A program made the position numbers and the translations under genes. This document shows, piece by piece, positions 1-5,903 of a stretch of 5,903 bases of DNA. The DNA comes from Candidatus Thorarchaeota archaeon. GTDB taxonomy: Archaea; Asgardarchaeota; Thorarchaeia; Thorarchaeales; Thorarchaeaceae. Numbering within the stretch: position 1 is the first letter of the stretch; each line of letters starts with the position of its first letter. The notes beneath the pieces are model-generated. The model saw only the letters and a list, made by a program, of their open reading frames with translations, was not told the DNA's origin and ran no database searches. Location of the stretch: the NCBI GenBank assembly GCA_016840245.1, contig JAEOST010000249.1, forward strand, positions 1 through 5,903, written 5' to 3'.

Positions 1-1
1 G

Positions 2-589
2 GTTGACGATGGTGGTGGTGGAACCTATGTTGATGTTGTGAGCGATCCTGATAGCGGCGAAGACGATCAGGCACTGAAGATATACAACAATGGCGACGAA
101 ACGACCACATACATCAAATCGAAGTCCATGAATCTTAACCAACGGGGGTACGCTCTGGGATGGAAGTGGTACAGGGCTGATGATGAGTACTCCTACTTCA
201 TTGTCTATGGAACCTCAGGGTATCTAGTCTATAGTTATTCAGGGACCAGCAATGAGTACTTCAAATTCCAAGATAGCGATGCTGTCTGGCAGAATCCCAG
301 TCCTACTTGGCATGAGAATCAGTGGAATTCTTGGAGACGACTGGAGCTCAGAGTCCCTGGAGTGGATCCGGGCTTGGGAAATTGGATTGATGTATCGGAC
401 AATACCAATCACACAATTCACTTGAGAAAAGCATATCCCATGGATAGTGGGTACCTAGACAAGATTAAACCCATCTTCAGTAACAGGTTCCGAACACAGA
501 CCCTGTATACCGATGATATCTATGTCAGGAAGTTTGTAGAATCCGAACCCGGACATGGGGAATGGGGGTCCGAGGAGAGTCTGACATGA
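2..589 (+). CDS. C-terminal part of a concanavalin/LamG-like domain protein, probably secreted (5' end outside window)
   Basis: The reading frame is open from base 2 to the TGA at 587-589, so 195 residues are visible and the true start lies upstream. A GTG at 38 is in frame but has no ribosome site and falls inside the domain, so I do not take it as the start. The visible part begins with a Gly/Asp-rich stretch, then a beta-rich, Trp/Tyr-rich domain (ALKIYNNGD, GYALGWKWYRADDEYSYF, WRRLELRVPG) and closes with TDDIYVRKF followed by EPGHGEWGSEE. That closing strand plus tail is typical of the concanavalin-like or LamG-like jelly-roll domains, often next to DUF2341, found in archaeal surface proteins; such domains usually bind sugars or mediate contact. 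There is no C-terminal membrane helix, so any anchor must be upstream. It lies 82 bases before the next plus-strand gene and may be co-transcribed with it. The fold assignment rests on pattern, not a database match. Confidence 0.7.
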   Translation, partial: VDDGGGGTYVDVVSDPDSGEDDQALKIYNNGDETTTYIKSKSMNLNQRGYALGWKWYRADDEYSYFIVYGTSGYLVYSYSGTSNEYFKFQDSDAVWQNPSPTWHENQWNSWRRLELRVPGVDPGLGNWIDVSDNTNHTIHLRKAYPMDSGYLDKIKPIFSNRFRTQTLYTDDIYVRKFVESEPGHGEWGSEESLT

Positions 590-658
590 AGTCTGAAGGG
601 ACGACGACCTGTTTCATGCAACGTAAGAGAGGTTATCTAGCTTGAATCATATACAATA

Positions 659-671
659 GGAGTGAGTGAGG
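659..671 (+). promoter_or_regulatory. Ribosome binding site deciding the start at 672
   Basis: GGAG at 659-662 lies nine bases before the ATG at 672 but only three before the in-frame GTG at 666. A second purine-rich GTGAGG run sits directly against the ATG. Spacing favours ATG 672 over GTG 666; the choice changes the protein by only two residues. I found no convincing TATA element in 590-658, which fits read-through from the upstream gene. Confidence 0.5.
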
Positions 672-2276
672 ATGAATGTTCGTAGGCTGAGAGTGCTGGT
701 ATCCATCGGGCTCGTATTGTCCCTGGGATTTCTGAGTGCAGCAACATACTCGGTCCTTGCTCAGGGCTCGATGACCGTAGGATTTAACTTTGCAACGTAT
801 ATTGGCGGTGCAGATAGTGACTGGCTTGGTGATGTAGAAGTAGACGCTGATGGGAATATCTACCTTGTTGGGACAACAACATCATCCAACTTTCCAACAA
901 CAGAGGGGGTCTTTGATAGGTCCCATACCGGTGGCACCGAATGGTTTCCTCAGGACTGTTTCGTGATGAAACTGAGTCCTGATGGTCAGAAGATCATCTA
1001 TTCCACCTTCATTGGTGGGTCGGGGGATGACTCTGGAACAGACATTGCCATAGACTCTCTCGGTAATGTATACGTGACAGGAACGACTTCCAGTTCCAAT
1101 TTTCCCACACTGAATGCATATGATGACTCGTACAACTCAGGGGAAGATTGTTTTGTGCTCAAGCTATCATCTGATGGTAGTGAACTACTCTTCTCTACAT
1201 TTGTTGGTGGGTCAGGCTATGACATTCCCTATGAGATCGTATCTGCCACTGACGGGTCCTGTATAGTGGTTGGAAGGACCGAGTCATCCAACTTCCCTGT
1301 AGACACATTGAACACCCAACCTGAGTGCCACTCAAGGGGTGGTGACAGCGATGGTTTTGTGTTCAGGCTTGGAGACACTGGGGAGGAACTCATCTACTCG
1401 ATGTATCTTGGTGGAGAAGGAGTCGTTGACCCAACATTCTCTGTTGATCTAGACTCGAATGACAATCCCGTACTAGTTGGTTTAACAAGGTCTTCTGACT
1501 TTCCCATAGTAAATGCAATGGATGACGAGATGGGGGGTGATGGTGACTGCTATGTGGTCAAGCTGAATGCAGATGGCCAATTCAATTTCTCTACATTCTT
1601 TGGTGGTTCAAATCGAGATATTGCAGAAGCTGTGCAATTGGATGATGACGACATGATATATCTTGCAGGATTAACACTGTCCACAGACTTCTCAAGGGTT
1701 GCTATTCAGAACTCCGACCTCAATGGGACCAGAGGAGTCTTTGTATCAATACTAGGAGCGGATGGCAATTCCACCCTGTTCTCAGGAGTAATTGAAAACT
1801 CGTACCAGGAGGATGTTTGGACCAGTATTATTTCAATTGTGGTGGTCTCAGATCGAGAGATATGGTTAGGTGGATCTACAGCTAACAGATATTTTCCGGT
1901 TACTGAGGATGCCTTCGATGTCACCCAGAAAGGAAATGAGGTCTATATCACAATGATTGACCCGTTGAGTAGTTCAGTGAATTACTCTACATTCTATGGT
2001 GGTTCAGTTAGTGACACTCTGTCAGGGCTTGTTATGGATAGAGCTGGTCATATTATTGTCGCAGGAACGACAATGTCGACAGACCTTCGAGTTCCGAATG
2101 CGCTCTATGATTCTATAAATTCCGCTGCCGATGATGGATTCGTGTTCAGTCTGTCGGTCAAAGGTAGTGGGCAGTTAATTGGGGAACTGGTGACCTCAGT
2201 GGCTCTTGTGGGTGCAGGGATAACAGTGGTAGTCGTCATCGCAGTGTTCGTACGACAAAGGCGAAGTACTGTTTAA
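672..2276 (+). CDS. Membrane-anchored extracellular seven-bladed SBBP beta-propeller protein
   Basis: The product has 534 residues counted from ATG 672. Residues 1-31 look like a Sec signal peptide: an Arg-rich start (NVRRLRV), a hydrophobic core and a VLA-Q type cleavage site. Residues 40-503 hold seven tandem units of 64-71 residues starting near 40, 111, 175, 243, 307, 371 and 439. The ideal unit reads STFxGGxxxD, then D-x2-GNIYLVGTTxSxxFP, then DCFVxKLxxDG, which is the SBBP beta-propeller repeat. Blade 6 is the most degenerate, lacking the GG and keeping only REIWLGGST. Blades 1 and 2 share a DCF motif, and blade 4 has DCY. A membrane helix follows at about 507-527, ending in RQRR, so the propeller should face outside with a seven-residue inner tail. 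Sequons (NFS 305, NGT 351, NST 366, NYS 437) allow N-glycosylation. Seven blades would close one ring. No enzymatic motif is visible; adhesion or ligand binding is an inference. Confidence 0.88.
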   Translation: MNVRRLRVLVSIGLVLSLGFLSAATYSVLAQGSMTVGFNFATYIGGADSDWLGDVEVDADGNIYLVGTTTSSNFPTTEGVFDRSHTGGTEWFPQDCFVMKLSPDGQKIIYSTFIGGSGDDSGTDIAIDSLGNVYVTGTTSSSNFPTLNAYDDSYNSGEDCFVLKLSSDGSELLFSTFVGGSGYDIPYEIVSATDGSCIVVGRTESSNFPVDTLNTQPECHSRGGDSDGFVFRLGDTGEELIYSMYLGGEGVVDPTFSVDLDSNDNPVLVGLTRSSDFPIVNAMDDEMGGDGDCYVVKLNADGQFNFSTFFGGSNRDIAEAVQLDDDDMIYLAGLTLSTDFSRVAIQNSDLNGTRGVFVSILGADGNSTLFSGVIENSYQEDVWTSIISIVVVSDREIWLGGSTANRYFPVTEDAFDVTQKGNEVYITMIDPLSSSVNYSTFYGGSVSDTLSGLVMDRAGHIIVAGTTMSTDLRVPNALYDSINSAADDGFVFSLSVKGSGQLIGELVTSVALVGAGITVVVVIAVFVRQRRSTV

Positions 2277-2320
2277 CAATGGGCATAGTTAGTCATTGAA
2301 TTTGTCCAGTGTATTCATAA

Positions 2321-2336
2321 GAATATATAATTATTC
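2321..2336. terminator. Possible bidirectional terminator between convergent genes
   Basis: The 58-base gap between the two convergent stop codons is strongly AT-rich and contains GAATA/TATTC arms (2321-2325 and 2332-2336) around a six-base AT loop. The stem is short and weak, and its distal end overlaps the minus-strand stop codon by two bases. No long T-run is present on either strand, so this is only a location where termination of both genes would be expected. Confidence 0.2.
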
Positions 2337-2967
2337 AACGTAATGTTGGCATCAGTCCATAATTGACAGCACCGAGGGCGGATGCACGATGGAAGTCTTC
2401 AAGGGTATCGAACATACCTACCATGAGGCCATTAGTTGATATGACTCGTGGAGTGCTTCTCTTACTTGGAAAAAGCCCCAAGGGGTGTCCAGAGCTTACT
2501 ACTAGTGTCTGTTCTTCTGTCATGACTTCGAGGTATTTCTTAACCATAGTGAATTGTAGCCAGTTCTGAAATGTCTGGCCAGATTCTCCGTACGTCGTCA
2601 CGAGTTCGTAGGGATAAAGAGCAACGTCGAAGTCTAGATTGTTGTCAATCATCAATTGCATTGCTCTGGCTTCTAGAATTCCAGTATAGTCATCAACTGG
2701 TCTTGCTTTGATTGCTCCATCCGGTCGATATCGATATCCATAGACCCTTCCACGAGTTATTAGCTCATTAAGAAACTCAGGTCCTAAAACGCTATGCAAC
2801 TCAGATGGCACATATCTTAGAGAATTTTTAATGGCAAGAACTGTATCTGCTTCCGACAGATTGAATCCCCTATCAGGGGCTCTTCTGTATTGTGGATCAA
2901 ATGAGGACTTAGGTGGGAGTTCCTTTGACAGTCGGATTTGCATTACATTAGTAGGGTCGAAATTCAT
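2335..2967 (-). CDS. Stand-alone urocanase N-terminal domain (truncated urocanate hydratase, probably inactive)
   Basis: The 210-residue product matches the N-terminal third of urocanase, the NAD-dependent enzyme turning urocanate into imidazolonepropionate in histidine breakdown. It follows the long animal UROC1-like type rather than the short HutU type. Recognisable landmarks are FDPQYRRAPDRG (23-34), the AIKNSLRYVPSELH region (45-58), LGPEFLNEL (61-69), YRYRP (78-82), the NNLD motif (109-112), ELVTTYGESG (121-130), QNW (134-136), MTEEQTLVVSSGHPLGLFPS (149-168) and PRVISTNG (173-180). The family is about 550-680 residues; this protein ends with NYGLMPTLR, exactly where YGQMTAGS and the Rossmann-like NAD domain should start. 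The usual YGGxG is YGESG, and the Gln of QMTAGS is Leu. The frame is uninterrupted and has a good ribosome site (GGTGA at 2978-2974, six bases before ATG), so it may be expressed. No remainder of the enzyme follows in the 58 bases to the convergent gene, and no hut neighbour is visible. It is either a decaying fragment or a repurposed domain. Confidence 0.85.
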   Translation of the reverse strand: MNFDPTNVMQIRLSKELPPKSSFDPQYRRAPDRGFNLSEADTVLAIKNSLRYVPSELHSVLGPEFLNELITRGRVYGYRYRPDGAIKARPVDDYTGILEARAMQLMIDNNLDFDVALYPYELVTTYGESGQTFQNWLQFTMVKKYLEVMTEEQTLVVSSGHPLGLFPSKRSTPRVISTNGLMVGMFDTLEDFHRASALGAVNYGLMPTLR

Positions 2968-2973
2968 TGGAAT

Positions 2974-2978
2974 TCACC
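2974..2978 (-). promoter_or_regulatory. Shine-Dalgarno site of the urocanase-domain gene
   Basis: Read on the minus strand, GGTGA lies six bases before the ATG at 2967. It matches part of the GGAGGTGA complement of the usual archaeal 16S 3' end and supports this start. It also argues that the truncated gene still carries translation signals. Confidence 0.55.
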
Positions 2979-3007
2979 ATTTATGATGTGTCCGGTAGTG
3001 TAGTATC

Positions 3008-3016
3008 TCATAAAGG
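3008..3016 (-). promoter_or_regulatory. Candidate TATA box for the urocanase-domain gene
   Basis: On the minus strand CCTTTATGA lies about 41-49 bases before the ATG. If transcription starts about 25 bases downstream, the leader would be some 15-20 bases and would just contain the GGTGA site. The element is a moderate match to the archaeal TTTAWATA-like box, and similar AT-rich words occur by chance in this 214-base gap (2968-3181), which otherwise shows no gene or strong structure. Confidence 0.3.
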
Positions 3017-3181
3017 AATCGTAAAAGGGTCAGGACTCAATAAGTCAAAATTTGTGACAGTAATTAGATAGTTTTTGAAATTACACATTCTAAGTCGCCA
3101 TGAGCTCATATTGAATTCAGAAAACTGATTCACACTCAATACTCAATTGCATAGTCTAGTCATCAGACAGCACTCACTGTC

Positions 3182-5755
3182 CTATCTCCGTTTCTGAAGC
3201 ACAACAATCACAACTATGATGACTATCACTCCTATACTTACTACTGTGATGAGGAGAGTGAGGGTTCCACCTATTTCCGGTGTGGTCGTCTGAGACTCAG
3301 ATGTTGACGTTGTTGATGAAGTGATCGGACTAGTTCCTGTTGTTATAGTTTCAGTAGTTCCTGATGTTGTAGCTGACAATGCTGAGTATACACGGATAGT
3401 TGACTCATCTTGTGTGATAATTTCAGACACATCGTTCAGGTCTAAATCGGCTAAGAGGCCTGTTTCACCTTCGAGTATATATTTTTCTAAAAGATGACCT
3501 GAAATTGGATCATATGAATATAACACGTTGTTGATCAAAACAATCAATTCATCAACAGAGTCACCATTAATGTCGAATAATGACTCTGAGGGCCATCTAT
3601 AGCTATTAAGAAGACCAATTGAGGACTCGTTTGTACACCAAAGAACTCTGCCATAGGAGTTCATCATATACATAGCAGCCTCTCCTCTAAAGAGAATCTC
3701 ATGCTTTCCATCAGTGTCGAAATCAGCAATGATTGCCTTTGCATCATAGTAGAAACTTGCATCAATACTATAGTCGTATGGAACATACCATGTAGTCTGT
3801 CGTCCAGTGCTATCTACCAGATAAAAACTAAGAAGTTGATAACCAACCTCTGTTACGTAATAAAAACCAAGCTCTGCATCATCATAAAAGTTAGCCATTG
3901 CAATCTGAATTGGTTTGCCTCTGTTCTCATGAGAATATCTTATTGAGAAGATAGGAAAGTTGACAATTATATTACCATAGAAATCAACAATCATACAGCT
4001 TGAATTCAAGTAATCTGAATAATCATTCCTAGACACAACAAGTTCATTTCGTCCATCACCGTTGTAATCTCCACTCGTCTGTATTTCCAATCGCTTCGTG
4101 GAATTGCCATCTATCTTCCATATTTCTGCGCCATCAGAGTTCCAGAGATATAGCGATCCGTTTATGACTATAGCAATCTCGTCAACATTGTCGGAGTTCA
4201 TATCAATTGTTTGAAATTGAGTACTCCACGTATCATAGCAGTTCCGAGTCCAAAGTTTAGTGCCATCATCATCTACAATTGTAATGTTGTCAACTATATG
4301 CATCGAAACCATGTAGTTAGTATATACTAGTAATTCTGAATTTGAATCCGAATCTAGATTTGCAGGAATCACTCGGTGATCGTAGGCATTTGGATTGCAA
4401 GAATAATTCCATAGGACTACTCCATTGTCCACAACCTCTATCCAACTACTAATACCCTCCCTTGAAATACATACAACTTCTTCAGAACCATCACCGGTTA
4501 TGTCTGCTGTCCCTGCAACCTCTATCAAACCTTCAGACGAATAGGTCCATACTTCATCCAGTGCCTTCGAATCAACAACAGACTCAGGTCCCAACATAAC
4601 AATATTGATGAATTGTGTAGTTCCAAAACGGAAGTTAGTTCCAACAACAAAGAGATTTCCATTGTCAATACGACATATTCCATGGGCACTTTGGTCCAGT
4701 GTTGTTGACCACGTGATATCACCAGCAGTGTCCACCTTCAAAACGAATGAAAGTCCCAGAGTATATCCTGTGACATACATGTTGCTTGCACTGTCTATAA
4801 TCATACCTCTTGGTCGTTGATGGGTTTCCTGAGCCCAGTAGGTATTCCACAGCTCATCGCCATCGGGATTATATTTCCGTAACATGACATTGCTAGTTTC
4901 TGGACCATCAGAGGTTGTGTATCCTGCAACATAGATATTGCTATCATTTCCAATTTCGACTTCATACGCGATATCAGTCCCGAAACCACCCCACTCAACG
5001 TTCCATTCCTCACCTCCAGATGCATTCAGTTTCACGAGTTCAAAGTCCTCATATCCAGAACTACCCGAATAGTGTTCACCGGCCAGGTAGATATAACCAT
5101 CATCTATAGCTATATCATAGGCAATCTGTTGAGAGTATTCTCCCCAAGTAGCACTCCACAGTTCAACACCATTTGTGTCAAATTTGGTGGCATACATATC
5201 TCCCCAATCACCATTGGTGGTTCCACATATATAGACCAATCCAGATTCATCAATCGTGATACCTTCACCAGTATCATGATCTACACCTCCCCAGGTAATA
5301 TTCCATTCTAAGGCACCTAAAGTTGAAAATTTGAGTAGTAAGGCATCCATACTACCACTGCAATCAGTGTCACCTGTTACGTAGATATCATTACTAGCAC
5401 TGATTTTGATTTTCTTTGCCCATTCTGTTCCACCCCCATCCCAAATGGTCTCCCAAATCATTTCACCATCTTGGTTATATTTCAATAGAACGACATCTCC
5501 ATCAACTGAACCAACTGCATAGAGAAAACCCACTGAATCCGTAGCTATGTCATACGCTTCCTCATGTGTCCCATTTCTGTCCCATACGGCAGACCAATGC
5601 AGTTTAGGAGAATTATCATCTGCCTGGATAAATTCTCGGGAGTTTTCTGATGAAACGAAACTAAGTTGTATCTGATTTCCTACTAATGATGAAGTAATCA
5701 ATATACTAGCAATTACAAATACTAGTTCTCTTCTTACCAACCTCAATACCTCCAT
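3182..5755 (-). CDS. Large surface protein: SBBP-like propeller, FG-GAP/VCBS-like propeller, Ser/Thr stalk and C-terminal membrane anchor
   Basis: Counted from ATG 5755 the product has 857 residues. An in-frame GTG at 5767 would add four; neither has a strong ribosome site, though GTGAGTG lies five bases before the ATG. Residues 1-30 form a signal sequence (RLVRRE, then a hydrophobic core). Residues 53-390 contain about seven units of 45-52 residues, most opening with WxxxWGG (Trp pairs near 54, 101, 151, 200, 251, 303; the seventh is degenerate) and containing IYVAGYT-like strands, as in SBBP/PQQ-like propellers. Residues 400-790 carry eight Asp-rich repeats of the type DxNxDGxxEhhV near 418, 467, 518, 563, 622, 678, 728 and 770, resembling calcium-binding loops of FG-GAP/VCBS propellers; the one at 622 is degenerate. 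Residues 791-826 are a Ser/Thr stalk, probably O-glycosylated. A hydrophobic helix at about 829-853 ends in QKRR. Nine N-glycosylation sequons fit an extracellular location. The role is probably adhesion or ligand binding; no catalytic motif is visible. Confidence 0.87.
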   Translation of the reverse strand: MEVLRLVRRELVFVIASILITSSLVGNQIQLSFVSSENSREFIQADDNSPKLHWSAVWDRNGTHEEAYDIATDSVGFLYAVGSVDGDVVLLKYNQDGEMIWETIWDGGGTEWAKKIKISASNDIYVTGDTDCSGSMDALLLKFSTLGALEWNITWGGVDHDTGEGITIDESGLVYICGTTNGDWGDMYATKFDTNGVELWSATWGEYSQQIAYDIAIDDGYIYLAGEHYSGSSGYEDFELVKLNASGGEEWNVEWGGFGTDIAYEVEIGNDSNIYVAGYTTSDGPETSNVMLRKYNPDGDELWNTYWAQETHQRPRGMIIDSASNMYVTGYTLGLSFVLKVDTAGDITWSTTLDQSAHGICRIDNGNLFVVGTNFRFGTTQFINIVMLGPESVVDSKALDEVWTYSSEGLIEVAGTADITGDGSEEVVCISREGISSWIEVVDNGVVLWNYSCNPNAYDHRVIPANLDSDSNSELLVYTNYMVSMHIVDNITIVDDDGTKLWTRNCYDTWSTQFQTIDMNSDNVDEIAIVINGSLYLWNSDGAEIWKIDGNSTKRLEIQTSGDYNGDGRNELVVSRNDYSDYLNSSCMIVDFYGNIIVNFPIFSIRYSHENRGKPIQIAMANFYDDAELGFYYVTEVGYQLLSFYLVDSTGRQTTWYVPYDYSIDASFYYDAKAIIADFDTDGKHEILFRGEAAMYMMNSYGRVLWCTNESSIGLLNSYRWPSESLFDINGDSVDELIVLINNVLYSYDPISGHLLEKYILEGETGLLADLDLNDVSEIITQDESTIRVYSALSATTSGTTETITTGTSPITSSTTSTSESQTTTPEIGGTLTLLITVVSIGVIVIIVVIVVLQKRR

Positions 5756-5786
5756 GGATACACTCACATTGTCAAAGTCTAGCGAA

Positions 5787-5840
5787 TTGAAGGGAACTTA
5801 ACTGTTCATTTCATTTAAGTAATTCGAAATTTGAAGGGAA
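5787..5840 (-). promoter_or_regulatory. Candidate promoter with direct and inverted repeats upstream of the large surface-protein gene
   Basis: Read on the minus strand, TTCCCTTCAA occurs exactly twice, at 5840-5831 and 5796-5787, 44 bases apart. Between them ACTTAAATG (5820-5812) is a weak TATA-like element; a start about 25 bases downstream would give a leader of roughly 35 bases. The same element lies in an inverted repeat with six-base arms (ACTTAA 5796-5801 and TTAAGT 5815-5820 on the plus strand, 13-base spacer). The arrangement resembles an operator around a promoter, but every part is short, so the call is tentative. The rest of 5768-5903 shows nothing else I can name. Confidence 0.27.
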
Positions 5841-5903
5841 TGCGCAAATTTCCGTCATTGTAAGGATGTATACAGAAATACCATTGTTCTACTCAACAGA
5901 ACA

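Noticed and set aside
38..589. GTG at 38 as a true start of the first gene
   Set aside because: The frame stays open to the window edge, no ribosome site precedes it, and the Gly/Asp-rich sequence before it reads as protein; the gene is cut by the window.
662..668. GTGAGTG word shared by 662-668 (+), 3171-3177 (-) and 5761-5767 (-)
   Set aside because: A seven-base word is expected to recur by chance; two copies are near starts because of purine-rich ribosome-site composition, and the third is after a stop.
1706..1924. Minus-strand 72-codon frame inside the SBBP gene
   Set aside because: It is antisense to well-conserved propeller blades and has no homology-like features of its own.
2277..2340. 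Possible frameshift hiding the rest of the urocanase
   Set aside because: Reading on in the other minus-strand frames gives no MTAGS or IGPQG-like residues, and the convergent gene starts too soon to leave room for ~400 more residues.
2363..2569. Plus-strand open frame of 68 codons opposite the urocanase domain
   Set aside because: It lies wholly antisense to a gene with clear family similarity, and its translation shows no recognisable pattern.
3166..3181. GACAG/CTGTC hairpin directly after the stop of the large surface-protein gene
   Set aside because: The stem is only five base pairs with a six-base loop and no T-run follows on the minus strand, so it does not support a terminator call.
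3290..3400. Repetitive-looking stretch that could be a short tandem repeat
   Set aside because: It is the coding sequence of the Ser/Thr stalk; the irregular codons for Thr and Ser explain the pattern and no unit repeats exactly.
3701..5311. Several 64-81 codon frames on both strands inside the large surface-protein gene
   Set aside because: All are shadows of the repeat-bearing frame; their translations are low-information and no ribosome sites support them.

Overview
The window reads as archaeal DNA, most likely from an uncultured Asgard-type archaeon. The clues are SD-like GGAG and GGTGA boxes close to starts, TATA-like rather than -35/-10 promoter candidates, and large secreted proteins ending in a Ser/Thr-rich stalk (in one case), one hydrophobic helix and a short Arg/Lys tail. 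The lineage is an inference from style; there is no rRNA, tRNA or informational gene to settle it.

Layout. Positions 2-589 (+) hold the 3' end of a gene for a probably extracellular concanavalin/LamG-like domain protein. After an 82-base gap, 672-2276 (+) encodes a secreted, membrane-anchored SBBP-type beta-propeller in which seven blades can be counted. It converges with a minus-strand gene, 2335-2967, whose 210-residue product is clearly the N-terminal domain of a urocanase of the animal UROC1 / long bacterial type. It stops where the NAD-binding domain should begin. A 214-base gap with a possible promoter follows. Then 3182-5755 (-) encodes a large surface protein with two propeller-like halves: about seven Trp-rich SBBP-like blades, then eight FG-GAP/VCBS-like Asp-rich repeats, a Ser/Thr stalk and a C-terminal membrane helix. 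The last ~136 bases are the upstream region of that gene and contain a direct repeat and an inverted repeat around a weak TATA-like element. No stretch over 300 bases lacks a gene.

How they fit together. Three of the four genes encode envelope or surface proteins with repeat or lectin-like folds, suggesting a cell-surface accessory locus for adhesion or ligand binding. None has a visible catalytic motif. The urocanase fragment is the outlier: a metabolic domain without its catalytic remainder and with no other histidine-degradation gene nearby. I see no CRISPR array, transposon, toxin or defence module, and no convincing complete new system. The most noteworthy items are the stand-alone urocanase N-domain and the double-propeller surface protein.
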